From Pseudoxanthomonas sp. (GTDB lineage: Bacteria > Pseudomonadota > Gammaproteobacteria > Xanthomonadales > Xanthomonadaceae), in assembly GCF_002863005.1 (NCBI RefSeq), contig NZ_PKDG01000015.1, positions 62,001-126,000 of the forward strand: DNA of 64,000 bases, read 5' to 3'. This document shows, in pieces, positions 54,752 through 63,985 of this stretch. Made by a program: the position numbers and the translations under genes. The notes beneath the pieces were generated by a model. It made no database searches. It was not told the DNA's origin and saw only the letters and a list, made by a program, of their open reading frames with translations. Positions within the stretch are counted from its first letter, which is position 1, and each line of letters opens with the position of its first letter.

Positions 54752-55666
54752 TTACTTGAAGCGGTAGACCACGTTCATGGTGGTCAGCGTGTCGGTGCGC
54801 TTGCGGTCCGGCGCCACGTCGCTGTTGTGGCGCGCCTGCCAGCCGGCTTTCAGCGCCAGGTGGGAGTTCATCGTCACCGACACGCCCAGGTCATTCTGCG
54901 CGAAGGTGTTGTAGTCGCCCGACTCCACCAGCAGTTTGTTGACGATCTCGGTGTTCTCGCTCAGTGCGTAGCGCACGTCGATCAGGCCACGACCGATGAA
55001 ACCGGCTTCCGTGCGCGCATCCAGCGTGTCGTAGGCACGGCGGTAGCCCGGCCCGACCTGCAGGTCCAGGTGCGCGCGTTCGTTTTCGATCACGCGGTTG
55101 CCGTAGCTCAGGCTGACCGACTGCTGCCGGCTGTAGGTGCCGAAATCGTCTTTCTCATGGCGCACCGAAGTGTTCAGCGTGCCGCGATCGTCCATCAGGT
55201 AGGCGCTGTTGGCGGTCACCGTGTAGCGATTGGCCGTGGTGCGCGTGTCGCGGACGGCACTGCCGTCTTCCTGCGTGCGCATGTATTCCGAACGCGAGTG
55301 CAGGCCGAACAGGCTGCCGCTGTGGCGCCATGCGCCGCCATCGGTGTAGGTCAGGTCCAGCCGTCCGTTGAAACTCTCGTTGTTGCTGTTGCCGCTGGCG
55401 GCGGCGAAGCCGAGTTCGCCCCCGCCGGTGAGCTTGGGGGTCGGCGGAGGAGGGGCGGCGGGTGTCGGGGGGGTCTCGGGGATGGGACGGACCGCCATCG
55501 AGACCACCGGAAGCGCCATGCCCTCCTGCTTGCCGAAACCCTTGCCCGCCTTGGGCGCGTCGACCTTTTCGTTGCGGGGCAGCAGCACATCGGTCGCGTG
55601 CGCCTGCAGTACACCGCTTGCCGACAGTGCAAGGGCGAGCAGGGTAAGGGGCATCCGGGGGGGCAT
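54752..55666 (-). CDS. DUF481-family outer-membrane beta-barrel protein
   Basis: A 304-residue exported protein (signal peptide LTLLALALSASGVLQAHA). A proline-rich segment (PETPPTPAAPPPPTPK) links to the DUF481 barrel, about 100-304: GELGFAAASGNSNNESFNGRLDLTYTDGGAWRHS, alternating strands such as GTYSRQQSVSLSYGNRVI, and a C-terminal strand TTMNVVYRFK. DUF481 proteins are thought to be salt- or stress-induced outer-membrane proteins of unknown transport role. ATG 55666 is used; ATG 55654 would shorten the signal peptide. It converges on hemC with a 16-nt spacer. Confidence 0.88.
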   Translation of the reverse strand: MPPRMPLTLLALALSASGVLQAHATDVLLPRNEKVDAPKAGKGFGKQEGMALPVVSMAVRPIPETPPTPAAPPPPTPKLTGGGELGFAAASGNSNNESFNGRLDLTYTDGGAWRHSGSLFGLHSRSEYMRTQEDGSAVRDTRTTANRYTVTANSAYLMDDRGTLNTSVRHEKDDFGTYSRQQSVSLSYGNRVIENERAHLDLQVGPGYRRAYDTLDARTEAGFIGRGLIDVRYALSENTEIVNKLLVESGDYNTFAQNDLGVSVTMNSHLALKAGWQARHNSDVAPDRKRTDTLTTMNVVYRFK

Positions 55667-55806
55667 GGCGGATCTCGGAGAGAGGAGTGACTGAAACCGG
55701 TTACATGGTAGGCAGGGCAGACGTCGGCCACAACCCAAGTGCTTGTTCCGATTCAGGTTCGCGGCCTGGATTCTGCCACGCCCGACGGCCTGTTCCCGGA
55801 ACCCCG

Positions 55807-56427
55807 TCACGGTCGGCACCGGTCCCGGTATTCCCGCAGTTCCCACGCCAGCCGCCGGCGCCCCTCATCGCTGGTGTCGGTCAGCAGACCATGGACGTTG
55901 TCGTGCATGCGCGGACAGGGGTCGGTGGTGTAGTCAGGCCCGGCCAGCATCCTGCCGATCGCCTGCAATGTCCTTTGCGGCGATGGTGGCTCTCGCATGT
56001 GGAAGCGGCCGCCGGAAGCACCGCCAGGTAGCCTCGGAACACGGCTGGCCATCAGTCCGGGCTGGAAATCGGTCGCCGGCGCGCTTTCCGCCGCCCAGAC
56101 GGCGCCTTGCGCCAGATAGTCGGGTTTCGATGCGGAGATCGCCACATCCGGAGGCCGCTGCGTGGGATCCAGCGACCTCGCCACACGACCCGGGTCAGGT
56201 GATGGTGCGGAAGGATCGGCCGAGGGCGCAGGCGTCGCATGCGCATCGGGCGGCGATGTCGGCAGGGCAGGCTGTGCGTGTTCGATCCACCGCACTCGCA
56301 GCACGGGTGACGGGGAACTCTTCCCGACAAGCCACCCCGGGGGGCGTACCAGTACCCATGTCACCGCTCCGTGGATCAGCACCACGATCACGGCCGCCAC
56401 GGCGCGGCTCCGGCCTTCTGCTGACAT
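55807..56427 (-). CDS. Single-pass inner-membrane protein, unknown function
   Basis: A 206-residue protein with one N-terminal membrane helix (AVAAVIVVLIHGAVTWVLV) and a periplasmic remainder. A Pro/Ala/Ser/Asp-rich linker (APSADPSAPSPDPGR) is followed by a C-terminal segment with GRMLAGPDYTTDPCPRMHDNVHG and REYRDRCRP, whose two cysteines could pair. The layout (anchor, proline linker, small domain) is TonB-like in outline but no TonB domain is seen. The ATG at 56427 has a GGGGGTG stretch eight bases upstream. It resembles xanthomonad-specific hypothetical proteins. No function proposed. Confidence 0.65.
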   Translation of the reverse strand: MSAEGRSRAVAAVIVVLIHGAVTWVLVRPPGWLVGKSSPSPVLRVRWIEHAQPALPTSPPDAHATPAPSADPSAPSPDPGRVARSLDPTQRPPDVAISASKPDYLAQGAVWAAESAPATDFQPGLMASRVPRLPGGASGGRFHMREPPSPQRTLQAIGRMLAGPDYTTDPCPRMHDNVHGLLTDTSDEGRRRLAWELREYRDRCRP

Positions 56428-56740
56428 CCTGTCACCCCCGCATCGCGTTGGCGGAGTCTGTGGCATCCAAAATGAACTGCCCGTCATCCGCTCGGCACGG
56501 CGACCGGACGGGAGGCGGCGTCGACACAGTGGCGACGAAGCGTGGTGTATCCCACCGCGACAGCGCCTTCGGTCCGTGCGTTGAGGGTGCCGCGACGGCG
56601 AGGACACGCCGCATCACCAGGCACCGCACGGGCCGAAGCCGCCGCCGGCGTTCGCCCCTTCACCGTCTCCAACGGCAGGCAGGCGACGAAAACGGCCACC
56701 CGTCGGTGATAATCCTCGAACGCCCCCTGCCGTGCCGACC
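56428..56740. other. Divergent intergenic region
   Basis: Just over 300 bp between the membrane protein (minus) and the WYL regulator (plus). A GATAAT at 56707-56712, about 30 nt before the WYL start, is a plausible -10 element. Nothing else was recognised. Confidence 0.35.
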
Positions 56741-57712
56741 ATGGACAAGATCGAACGCATCACCGCCCTTCACCGCATCCTGAAGGCCGCGCGCTATCCG
56801 GTCACCGTGAAGCGGCTGCAGGAGGAACTGGGTTGCTCGCGCGCCACGGCGTATCGCGACCTGGCGTACCTGCGCGATGCGTTGATGGCGCCGATCGAGG
56901 GCGACGGCGAAGCGGGTTTCCGTTACCACGCGGCCGAAAGCGAACGCTTCGAGCTGCCTGGCCTGTGGCTGAGTTCGGAAGAGCTGTACGCCCTGCTCGC
57001 CGCTCAGCAGCTGCTGGTGCGCACGGGCGGCGGCGTGCTGTCCGGTGCGCTGGCGCCGCTGCAGAAGCGCATCGAGGGCCTGCTGGCCGACCACGCCGGC
57101 GTCGACCAGTGGCCGGTCGACCGCGTACGCGTCATCCCGCATCGCGGCCGCACGCTGGACGAAGCCAGCTTCCGCACCGTCGCCTCGGCCGTGCTGGAGC
57201 GCAAGCAGCTGCACTTCGAATACCGGGCACGCTCCACCGACGAGCGCACGCGCCGCACGGTGTCGCCGCAGCGCATCACCCACTACCGCGACAACTGGTA
57301 CCTGGATGCGTGGGACCATGAGCGCAACGCGCTGCGCAGCTTCGCGGTGGACCGCGTGGGCAATGCGAGGATGGTCGATGAACCCGCCCGTGACCTTCCC
57401 AACGACGAACTCAACCAGCACCTGGCGTCGAGCTACGGCATCTTCTCCGGCGAACCGAAAGGCTGGGCGACGATCCTGTTCAGTGCCAAGGCCGCGCGCT
57501 GGGTTGCCGACGAGCAGTGGCACTCGAAGCAACAGGGCCGGCACCTGCCGGATGGCCGTTACGAACTGAAGATCCCCTACAGCGTCTCGCGCGAGCTGCT
57601 GATGGATATCCTGCATTACGGCGCCGATGCCGAGATCGTCGAGCCTGCCGTGCTGCGCGAGCAGGCGAAGGCACTGCTGGAGCTGGCACTGTCGAACTAC
57701 GAGAAGAAGTAA
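56741..57712 (+). CDS. WYL-domain transcriptional regulator with N-terminal HTH
   Basis: A 323-residue regulator. The N-terminal winged helix (RITALHRILKAARYPVTVKRLQEELGCSRATAYRDLAYLRDAL) is of the DeoR/HTH_11 type. The WYL domain (about 140-215) carries RKQLHFEYRARSTDE, VSPQRITHYRDNWYLDAWDHERNALRSFAVDR; a WCX-like C-terminal extension follows (SAKAARWVADEQWHSKQQ). WYL proteins sense nucleic-acid or nucleotide ligands and often govern DNA-damage or phage-defence genes, though this stand-alone form is also a general housekeeping type in xanthomonads. ATG 56741 gives the standard start; GTG 56732 is possible. Confidence 0.92.
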   Translation: MDKIERITALHRILKAARYPVTVKRLQEELGCSRATAYRDLAYLRDALMAPIEGDGEAGFRYHAAESERFELPGLWLSSEELYALLAAQQLLVRTGGGVLSGALAPLQKRIEGLLADHAGVDQWPVDRVRVIPHRGRTLDEASFRTVASAVLERKQLHFEYRARSTDERTRRTVSPQRITHYRDNWYLDAWDHERNALRSFAVDRVGNARMVDEPARDLPNDELNQHLASSYGIFSGEPKGWATILFSAKAARWVADEQWHSKQQGRHLPDGRYELKIPYSVSRELLMDILHYGADAEIVEPAVLREQAKALLELALSNYEKK

Positions 57713-57735
57713 CGCTGCAGGTGATACGGGCGTGG

Positions 57736-57797
57736 GAGCGAAGCAAGTCGCGACCACCTTCCGGATGGACTGAAAAACTTCGCGACTTGCGTTGCTC
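57736..57797. repeat. REP-like inverted repeat
   Basis: GAGCGAAGCAAGTCGCGA (57736-57753) and its inverted partner (57780-57797) match at 16 of 18 positions around a 26-base centre. The GTGGGAGCGAAGCAAGTCGCGACC flavour (over several words) is the familiar xanthomonad/pseudomonad REP core. It lies in the 115-bp spacer between the convergent WYL and lipocalin genes and could end both transcripts. Confidence 0.6.
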
Positions 57798-57827
57798 GCA
57801 CGTGAGCGGTTTCCCTCGATCCGCTCG

Positions 57828-58412
57828 TCACGGCTCCTTCGGCGCTCCGAACCCCGGCGTCCCCACCTGATCCGGCACCTGCGGCACGCGTACCAGCTGG
57901 CGCGCATTGATGCCATGGTCACGCGCTTTCCTGACCAGCTCCTGGTAGGTGGCATCATCCATGGTGGCGTCCCGCGCGAGGATCCAGCCCATGTCGCGGC
58001 CCGGATAGTCCGCCATCACCCAGGAGTAGTCCGGCGCCACCTCGACGATGCGCCACTTGGCCGGCACGACGCCGACGAACCAGAGGGTCCATTCGCGGTT
58101 GCCGCTGTCTTTCTTCACCGATGCACGTGCATCGCGCTGTTGCTGGGGCGCGTCGAAGCTTTCCCGGTAGTGGTAGGCCACGGCGACCTTGTCCGTGTCG
58201 CGCAGTGCGTACTCGTACCGCGCCGCCACGTGGCCACGCTCGGCAAAGTACGGGATATGCGCGATCACGCGCCACGTACCCATGAGGCGCGGCAGGTCGA
58301 TGGCCGCGGGATCCTCCCTGACTGCGCCACGATGCCCGCAACCGGCGACCACGAATAGCAGGCACGCGGACAGGACAAAGCGGGCGACACGGGAAAACAA
58401 AAGCATGGGCAT
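57828..58412 (-). CDS. blc: Outer-membrane lipoprotein of the lipocalin family (Blc-like)
   Basis: A 194-residue lipoprotein: signal FVLSACLLFVVAGC with the lipidated Cys, then the lipocalin first motif LMGTWRVIAHIPYFAERGHV, ARYEYALRDTDKVAVAYHYRE, a WTLWFVGVVPAKWRIVEV strand set and DYSWVMADYPGRDMGWILAR. Blc-type lipocalins bind lysophospholipids at the outer membrane and are stress-induced. The ATG at 58412 has CGGAG six bases upstream. The C-terminal tail (QVPDQVGTPGFGAPKEP) is longer than in E. coli Blc. The symbol is by family resemblance. Confidence 0.87.
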   Translation of the reverse strand: MPMLLFSRVARFVLSACLLFVVAGCGHRGAVREDPAAIDLPRLMGTWRVIAHIPYFAERGHVAARYEYALRDTDKVAVAYHYRESFDAPQQQRDARASVKKDSGNREWTLWFVGVVPAKWRIVEVAPDYSWVMADYPGRDMGWILARDATMDDATYQELVRKARDHGINARQLVRVPQVPDQVGTPGFGAPKEP

Positions 58413-58554
58413 GTGGAACTCCGTTCTCCCCGTCATACGGACACGCTAGCCATCAGGATGCGATGGAGATGTTAACCGCTGATGTCGCAACCCGTGAGAT
58501 GGACCTGCGCGACTGTGACGTCCAGCCGACATCACGTCACAGGAGTTCATCGCC

Positions 58555-58869
58555 ATGTCCTTCGTTTCCTCCGTCTCTCCCGTCGCGGCATCGTCCGACC
58601 GTCCCGATGCGGCGCTGGATCGCATGCTGCGCAGGCTGGTCCTGACCGGCGTGGCGCTGGTACTGCTGCTGCCGCTGGCGCGCGCCAGCACCGACGCGCT
58701 GGGTTGGCTGCCGCTGTGGCTGGTGGGGATGCCCGCCGTGGCATGGTGGGCCCTGCACCGGTTCAGGATGCCGGGGCTTGCTGCCGTCGCAGCGGCATCG
58801 CGGCGGCGTCGCGGTCCGCAGGCGCGCCGGCTGCGGTCCGCGCCGGCGCGTCTGTCCCGGGCGGCCTGA
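58555..58869 (+). CDS. Small two-helix membrane protein, unknown function
   Basis: A 104-residue protein with two hydrophobic segments (LVLTGVALVLLLPLARA and LPLWLVGMPAVAWWALHRF) and a strongly basic C-terminal tail (SRRRRGPQARRLRS). AGGAG lies ten bases before the ATG at 58555, a good ribosome-binding site. Composition and position suggest a real gene of the xanthomonad core; no family recognised. It precedes the first prolyl-oligopeptidase gene by 76 nt on the same strand. Confidence 0.65.
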   Translation: MSFVSSVSPVAASSDRPDAALDRMLRRLVLTGVALVLLLPLARASTDALGWLPLWLVGMPAVAWWALHRFRMPGLAAVAAASRRRRGPQARRLRSAPARLSRAA

Positions 58870-58945
58870 CCTTCGGCAGGGGGTGGCCTCCGGGCCTTGT
58901 GCTAGCGTGACATGTTCATGAACTGCACCTCCGGAGCCACCCCTC

Positions 58946-61051
58946 ATGCCCAGACTCACCCACGCCTGCCTGGCCGCCGGCCTCGCTGTAGCGGGCGCCC
59001 TGTCCGCCCCCGCGCACGCCAAGGAGGCTGACGTGTCCAACGACCCGTACGCCTGGCTGGAAGACGTCGAGGGCCAGAAACAGCTCGACTGGGTGAAGGG
59101 CGTCAACGCCAAGGCCGAAGCCGAGATCGCCTCGACCCCGGCCTTCAAGCAGCTGGAAGCGGACATCCGCGCCATCCTCGATTCCGACGCCAAGATCCCG
59201 GGCGTGCAGAAGATCGGCGACTACTACTACAACTTCTGGAAGGACCAGCAGCACGAGCGCGGCCTGTGGCGGCGCACCACCCTGGCCGAGTACCGCAAGG
59301 CCCAGCCGCAGTGGGAGACCGTGCTCGACCTGGACGCGCTGAACAAGGCCGAGGGCAAGAACTGGGTCTGGCACGGCGCCGACTGCCGCAAGCCCGACTA
59401 CGCGCGCTGCCTGATCGCGCTGTCGCGCGGCGGGGCCGATGCCGATGAGACCCGCGAGTTCGACCTGACCAACAAGAAATTCCTGGCCGACGGGTTCTAC
59501 CGTCCCGAAGCCAAGGGCGCGCTGGGCTGGAAGGACGCCGACACCGTCTACGTCTACACCGACTTCGGTGCGGGCAGCATGACCAGCTCGGGCTACCCGC
59601 GCATCGTCAAGGAGTGGAAGCGCGGCACGCCGCTGGACAGCGCGAAGGTCGTCTACGAAGGCAAGCCGGACGACATGTACATCGCCGCGTACCACGACGA
59701 CACGCCGGGCTTCCAGCGCGATTTCGTCAGCCGCACGCTGGCGTTCTACAACGACGAGCTCTACCTCCGTCGCGCCGACGGCACGCTGGCCAAGGTCGAC
59801 GCGCCGAACTCCGCCAACAAGGGCGTGTTCCGCGAGTGGCTGACGCTGGAACTGCGCGAGCCGTGGACCGTCGGTGGCAAGACCTATGCGGCAGGCTCGC
59901 TGCTGGCAGCGAAGTTCGACGACTTCATGGCCGGCAAGCGCACGTTCGACGTGCTCTTCGAACCGACCCCGACGACCTCGCTCGCCGGCATGTCGGTCAC
60001 CAGGAACCACGTGGTGCTGAACGTGCTGGACGACGTCAAGAACAAGCTCAGCATCCTGACGCCGTCGGCGACGGGCTGGAAGACCAGCGCCTTCACCGGC
60101 GCGCCGGGCTTCGGCACCATCAGTGTCAGTGCGGTCGACAGCGACGACAGCGATGCGGTGTGGATGACCGTCACCGACTACCTGACCCCGACCACGCTGT
60201 CGCTGGTCGAACTGGGCCAGCAGCCGGAACAGCTGAAGTCGATGCCGGCCTTCTTCGATGCCTCGGGCAAGAAGATCGAGCAGCACTTCGCCACGTCCAA
60301 GGACGGCACCAAGATTCCGTACTTCCTCGTGCGCCCGGACAACCTGAAGTACGACGGCAGCACGCCGACGCTGCTGTACGGTTACGGCGGCTTCGAGATC
60401 TCGATGACCCCGGGTTACTCCGGCGGTGTCGGCAAGGGCTGGCTGGAGAAGGGCGGCGTGTACGCGGTCGCCAACATCCGTGGCGGTGGCGAGTACGGTC
60501 CGCGCTGGCACCAGGCGGCGCTGAAGGCCAATCGCCACAAGGCCTATGAGGACTTCGCGGCGGTCGCGCAGGACCTGATCGCCCGCAAGATCACCTCGCC
60601 GAAGCACCTGGGCATCCAGGGCGGCAGCAACGGCGGCCTGCTGACCGGCAACATGCTCACGCAATACCCGGAACTGTTCGGTGCGGTGGTGGTGCAGGTC
60701 CCGCTGCTGGACATGAAGCGCTACAGCCACCTGCTGGCCGGTGCGTCGTGGATGGCCGAGTACGGCAATCCCGACACGTCCGACTGGGAGTTCATCAAGA
60801 CCTTCTCGCCGTACCACCTGTTCGACGCGAGGAAGGACTATCCGCCCACCCTGTTCATGACCTCGACGCGCGATGACCGCGTGCATCCCGGCCATGCCCG
60901 CAAGATGGCGGCCATGATGCTGGACGCCGGCAAGGACGTGCGCTACTACGAAAACATCGAGGGTGGCCATGGCGGCGCGGCGAACAACGCCCAGGCCGCG
61001 CACATGAGCGCGTTGGCCTACACCTTCCTCTGGCAACAACTGTCCAAGTAA
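58946..61051 (+). CDS. Secreted prolyl oligopeptidase-family serine peptidase (S9A)
   Basis: A 701-residue exported enzyme (signal peptide AGLAVAGALSAPAHA). The N-terminal part starts YAWLEDVEGQKQLDWVKGVN and forms the seven-bladed propeller. The alpha/beta-hydrolase domain has GGGEYGPRWHQAALKANRHKAYEDF, nucleophile Ser561 in GGSNGGLL, Asp in STRDDRVHPGHA and His in EGGHGGAAN. It cleaves short peptides, typically after proline, in the periplasm or outside. A CTAGCGT element 38 nt upstream of the ATG may be its promoter. A second S9 gene follows across a hairpin. Confidence 0.93.
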   Translation: MPRLTHACLAAGLAVAGALSAPAHAKEADVSNDPYAWLEDVEGQKQLDWVKGVNAKAEAEIASTPAFKQLEADIRAILDSDAKIPGVQKIGDYYYNFWKDQQHERGLWRRTTLAEYRKAQPQWETVLDLDALNKAEGKNWVWHGADCRKPDYARCLIALSRGGADADETREFDLTNKKFLADGFYRPEAKGALGWKDADTVYVYTDFGAGSMTSSGYPRIVKEWKRGTPLDSAKVVYEGKPDDMYIAAYHDDTPGFQRDFVSRTLAFYNDELYLRRADGTLAKVDAPNSANKGVFREWLTLELREPWTVGGKTYAAGSLLAAKFDDFMAGKRTFDVLFEPTPTTSLAGMSVTRNHVVLNVLDDVKNKLSILTPSATGWKTSAFTGAPGFGTISVSAVDSDDSDAVWMTVTDYLTPTTLSLVELGQQPEQLKSMPAFFDASGKKIEQHFATSKDGTKIPYFLVRPDNLKYDGSTPTLLYGYGGFEISMTPGYSGGVGKGWLEKGGVYAVANIRGGGEYGPRWHQAALKANRHKAYEDFAAVAQDLIARKITSPKHLGIQGGSNGGLLTGNMLTQYPELFGAVVVQVPLLDMKRYSHLLAGASWMAEYGNPDTSDWEFIKTFSPYHLFDARKDYPPTLFMTSTRDDRVHPGHARKMAAMMLDAGKDVRYYENIEGGHGGAANNAQAAHMSALAYTFLWQQLSK

Positions 61052-61058
61052 GTGCCTG

Positions 61059-61083
61059 GCGCCCCTCCCTCGCGGAGGGGCGC
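61059..61083 (+). terminator. Strong hairpin between the two S9 peptidase genes
   Basis: GCGCCCCTCC (61059-61068) pairs perfectly with GGAGGGGCGC (61074-61083) around a five-base loop. No T-run follows, so it may stabilise or attenuate the upstream message instead of ending it fully. Confidence 0.5.
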
Positions 61084-61116
61084 TGCCATTGCAACCCGCA
61101 ATCCCGGACCCCATCC

Positions 61117-63288
61117 ATGAAGCCGACTTCCTTCCTGCTTGCCGCGACCGTCCTGATGAGCACACCGATCACCTCCGCGCTTGGCGCCAGCGCCACCCCG
61201 CCCGACGTGGCCAAGAAGCCGCACGTGGTGAAGGCGCCCCACGGTGCCGAGCGCAACGACGAGTATTACTGGCTGCGCGACGACAAGCGCGAGAACAAGG
61301 AGATGCTGGCGTACCTCAACGCCGAGAACGCCTACACCGACGCGGTGATGGCGCCGTTGAAGCCGCTGGAGGACAAGCTGTACGACGAGGTCGTCGCCCG
61401 CATCAAGCAGGACGATGCGAGCGTGCCATACCGCGAGCGCGGCTGGTGGTATTACGCGCGCTTCGTGACCGGCAAGGACTATCCGGTGCATGCGCGCCGC
61501 AAGGACGCCCCGGGCATGGATGCGGTCTCCATCCAGAAGGCCAACGAGGCCGGCGATTTCGCCGGCGAGCAGGTGCTGCTGGACGTCAATGCGCTGGGCG
61601 CCGGCAAGGACTACTACAACGTCGGCGACTACGAGGTCAGCCAGGACAACCGCCTGCTTGCCTACGCCGACGATACCAATGGCCGCCGCCAGTACACGAT
61701 CCGCTTCAAGAACCTGGACACCGGTGAACTCCTGCCGGATACGGTCACCAACGCCGAACCGAACCTGGTGTGGTCGGATGACGGCCGCACGCTGTTCTAC
61801 GTCGACAAGGACCTCGAGACCCTGCTCAGCAAGCGGGTGAAGTCGCATGTGCTGGGCACGCCGGCCAGCCAGGACACGCTGGTCTACGAAGAAGAAGACG
61901 ACAGCTTCTACATGGGCATCGGCCGCAGCCGCGACGACAAGTTCATCTGCATCAGCGTCGAGAGCACCGTGTCGTCCGAGATGCGCTGCACGCCGGCCGC
62001 GAGCCCGGGCGTGTTCACCGTGCTGGCCCCGCGCGAGCGCGATGTGGAATACCAGGCCGACCACCTCGGCGACCGTTGGGTTATCCGCACGAATGCCGAT
62101 GGCGCGACCAACTTCAAGATCGTGACCGCGCCGACCGATTCGACCTCGCGCAAGGACTGGAAGGACTGGATCGCGCACCGCAATGACGTGTTCGTCGAGG
62201 GCTTCGAACTGTTCGACGGTTTCAGCGTGGTGGCCGAACGCGCCAATGCGCTGGAGAGCCTGCGCGTGATCAAGGCAGACGGCAGCAGCGACTACGTCAA
62301 GGCCGACGAGCCGGCGTACTCGATGGGGCTGTCGGCCAATCCGGAAACCGGCACCGACTGGCTGCGTTACAGCTACACGTCGATGACCACGCCGGCGACG
62401 ACCTACGAGATCAACACCAAGACCGGCGAGCGCCGCCAGCTGAAGCAGCAGCCCGTGCCCGGCTACGACGCCTCGAAGTACGTGACCGAGCGCGTGTGGG
62501 CACCGGCCCGCGACGGCAAGACGAAAATCCCGGTGACGCTGGTGTACCGCAAGGACGTCGCCCGCGACGGCAAGGCGCCGATGCTGCAGTACGCCTACGG
62601 CAGCTATGGCGCGTCGATGGATCCGAACTTCAGCATCACCAACGTCAGCCTGCTGGACCGGGGCGTGGTCTACGCGCTTGCCCATATCCGCGGCGGCCAG
62701 GAAATGGGCCGCGCGTGGTACGACGACGGCAAGCTCTACAACAAGGTCAACACCTTCACCGATTTCATCGATGTCACCGACTACCTGGTGAAGGAAGGCT
62801 ATGCCGCCAAGGACCGCGTGGCCGCGATGGGCGGCAGCGCCGGTGGCCTGCTGATGGGCGCGGTGTCGAACATGGCGCCCGAGAAGTACAAGGTCATCCT
62901 GACCTTGGTGCCGTTCGTCGACGTCGTCACGACGATGCTGGACCCCACCATTCCGCTGACCACCAATGAGTACGACGAGTGGGGCAATCCGGAAGAGAAG
63001 GGCTACTACGACTACATCCTCACGTATTCGCCCTACGACAACCTGCAGGCCAAGGCCTATCCGGCGATGTTCGTCGGCACCGGCCTGTGGGATTCGCAGG
63101 TGCAGTACTGGGAGCCGGCCAAGTACGTCGCCCGCCTGCGCGACCTGAACACCAGCAAGAATACGGTCGTGTTCCGCACCAACATGGAAGCCGGCCACGG
63201 CGGCAAGTCCGGCCGTTTCCGCCAGTATCGCGAGCGCGCGGAGATGTACGCCTTCATGCTCGACCAGCTGGGCGTGGCGTCGAAGTAA
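61117..63288 (+). CDS. ptrB: Secreted S9A peptidase of the oligopeptidase B type
   Basis: A 723-residue exported peptidase (signal peptide SFLLAATVLMSTPITSALGA). It begins HVVKAPHGAERNDEYYWLRDDKRENKEMLAYLNAENAY (in part), the protease II/oligopeptidase B start, with DAPGMDAVSIQKANEAG and EMGRAWYDDGKLYNKVNTFTDF in the family order. The triad is Ser574 in MGGSAGGLL, Asp in TGLWDSQVQYWEPAK and His in EAGHGGKSGR. Oligopeptidase B cleaves after Arg/Lys; unlike the E. coli enzyme this one carries a signal peptide. It is about 30% like its upstream neighbour by eye and not a recent tandem copy. A terminator follows. Confidence 0.92.
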   Translation: MKPTSFLLAATVLMSTPITSALGASATPPDVAKKPHVVKAPHGAERNDEYYWLRDDKRENKEMLAYLNAENAYTDAVMAPLKPLEDKLYDEVVARIKQDDASVPYRERGWWYYARFVTGKDYPVHARRKDAPGMDAVSIQKANEAGDFAGEQVLLDVNALGAGKDYYNVGDYEVSQDNRLLAYADDTNGRRQYTIRFKNLDTGELLPDTVTNAEPNLVWSDDGRTLFYVDKDLETLLSKRVKSHVLGTPASQDTLVYEEEDDSFYMGIGRSRDDKFICISVESTVSSEMRCTPAASPGVFTVLAPRERDVEYQADHLGDRWVIRTNADGATNFKIVTAPTDSTSRKDWKDWIAHRNDVFVEGFELFDGFSVVAERANALESLRVIKADGSSDYVKADEPAYSMGLSANPETGTDWLRYSYTSMTTPATTYEINTKTGERRQLKQQPVPGYDASKYVTERVWAPARDGKTKIPVTLVYRKDVARDGKAPMLQYAYGSYGASMDPNFSITNVSLLDRGVVYALAHIRGGQEMGRAWYDDGKLYNKVNTFTDFIDVTDYLVKEGYAAKDRVAAMGGSAGGLLMGAVSNMAPEKYKVILTLVPFVDVVTTMLDPTIPLTTNEYDEWGNPEEKGYYDYILTYSPYDNLQAKAYPAMFVGTGLWDSQVQYWEPAKYVARLRDLNTSKNTVVFRTNMEAGHGGKSGRFRQYRERAEMYAFMLDQLGVASK

Positions 63289-63308
63289 GCCGCCATGCGA
63301 GCACGAAG

Positions 63309-63339
63309 AAAGCCGGGGCAACCCGGCTTTTTTCTTTTT
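63309..63339 (+). terminator. Rho-independent terminator after the S9 peptidase
   Basis: AAAGCCGGG (63309-63317) pairs perfectly with CCCGGCTTT (63322-63330) around GCAA, followed by TTTCTTTTT. This is the clearest intrinsic terminator in the window, 20 nt after the stop. Confidence 0.9.
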
Positions 63340-63540
63340 CACGGCCAGCCGATGAGCGGCGCTCCAGTGTTGCGGCCCTCCCGCCGATAACCCGGGGAGA
63401 ACAGCAGCGGAACGGAGAGGTGGGCCATGGCGAGGTGGGGCGCGGTCGTCCGCTGCGCGCACGTCGTGTTCGCGCCATCGGCGGCGGATTTGGGGTACAA
63501 GGGCGCGGTGCCCGATACGTCTTCCCCCAGACCCCGCGAT

Positions 63541-63945
63541 ATGCCCGATCCCAAGCCCGCCCGGTTCCGCTGGGCGTGGTGGCTGCTGGCGTACGCCAGC
63601 CTGGGCATGGGCATCCTCGGCGTGTTCGTGCCCGGGTTGCCGACGACGGTCTTCATCCTGATCGCGGCCTATGCGGCCTCGCGCGGTTCGGACCGGTTGC
63701 ATCGTTACCTGGTCACGCACCCGCGTTTCGGCCCGATGATCCACGACTGGTACCTGCATCGCGCGGTGTCGCGGCGCGCCAAGTGGGCGGCGACGTGGGC
63801 GATGCTCGCCTGTGCCGCCCTCCTGGTCGCGCTGATGCTGTGGACCGGATCGCACCGGTGGTGGATGGTCGCGCTTCCCCTTGCGTGCATGGCCACGGTC
63901 GATGCATGGCTGTGGCGGCGTCCCGAGCCGCCACGCCCCGACTGA
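63541..63945 (+). CDS. ybaN: DUF454 (YbaN-family) inner-membrane protein
   Basis: A 134-residue membrane protein with three to four hydrophobic helices (WWLLAYASLGMGILGVFVPGLPTTVFILIAAYAAS; WAMLACAALLVALML; WWMVALPLACMATVDAWLW). The LG-GILGVFVPGLPTTPF-like signature and S-R-H-W-L block (RGSDRLHRYLVTHPRFGPMI) define DUF454. Function unknown. The ATG at 63541 is the family start; the frame upstream to 63427 lacks coding character. The 250-bp spacer before it holds the terminator and nothing else recognised. Confidence 0.87.
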   Translation: MPDPKPARFRWAWWLLAYASLGMGILGVFVPGLPTTVFILIAAYAASRGSDRLHRYLVTHPRFGPMIHDWYLHRAVSRRAKWAATWAMLACAALLVALMLWTGSHRWWMVALPLACMATVDAWLWRRPEPPRPD

Positions 63946-63973
63946 GCGCCCACCGCATTCATCGGGCTGTGGC

Positions 63974-63979
63974 TATACT
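63974..63979 (+). promoter_or_regulatory. -10 element of a leaderless promoter at the right edge
   Basis: TATACT ends exactly six bases before the ATG at 63986, the same spacing as at the sirtuin, carboxylesterase and hemC genes. Confidence 0.55.
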
Positions 63980-63985
63980 CGCGCC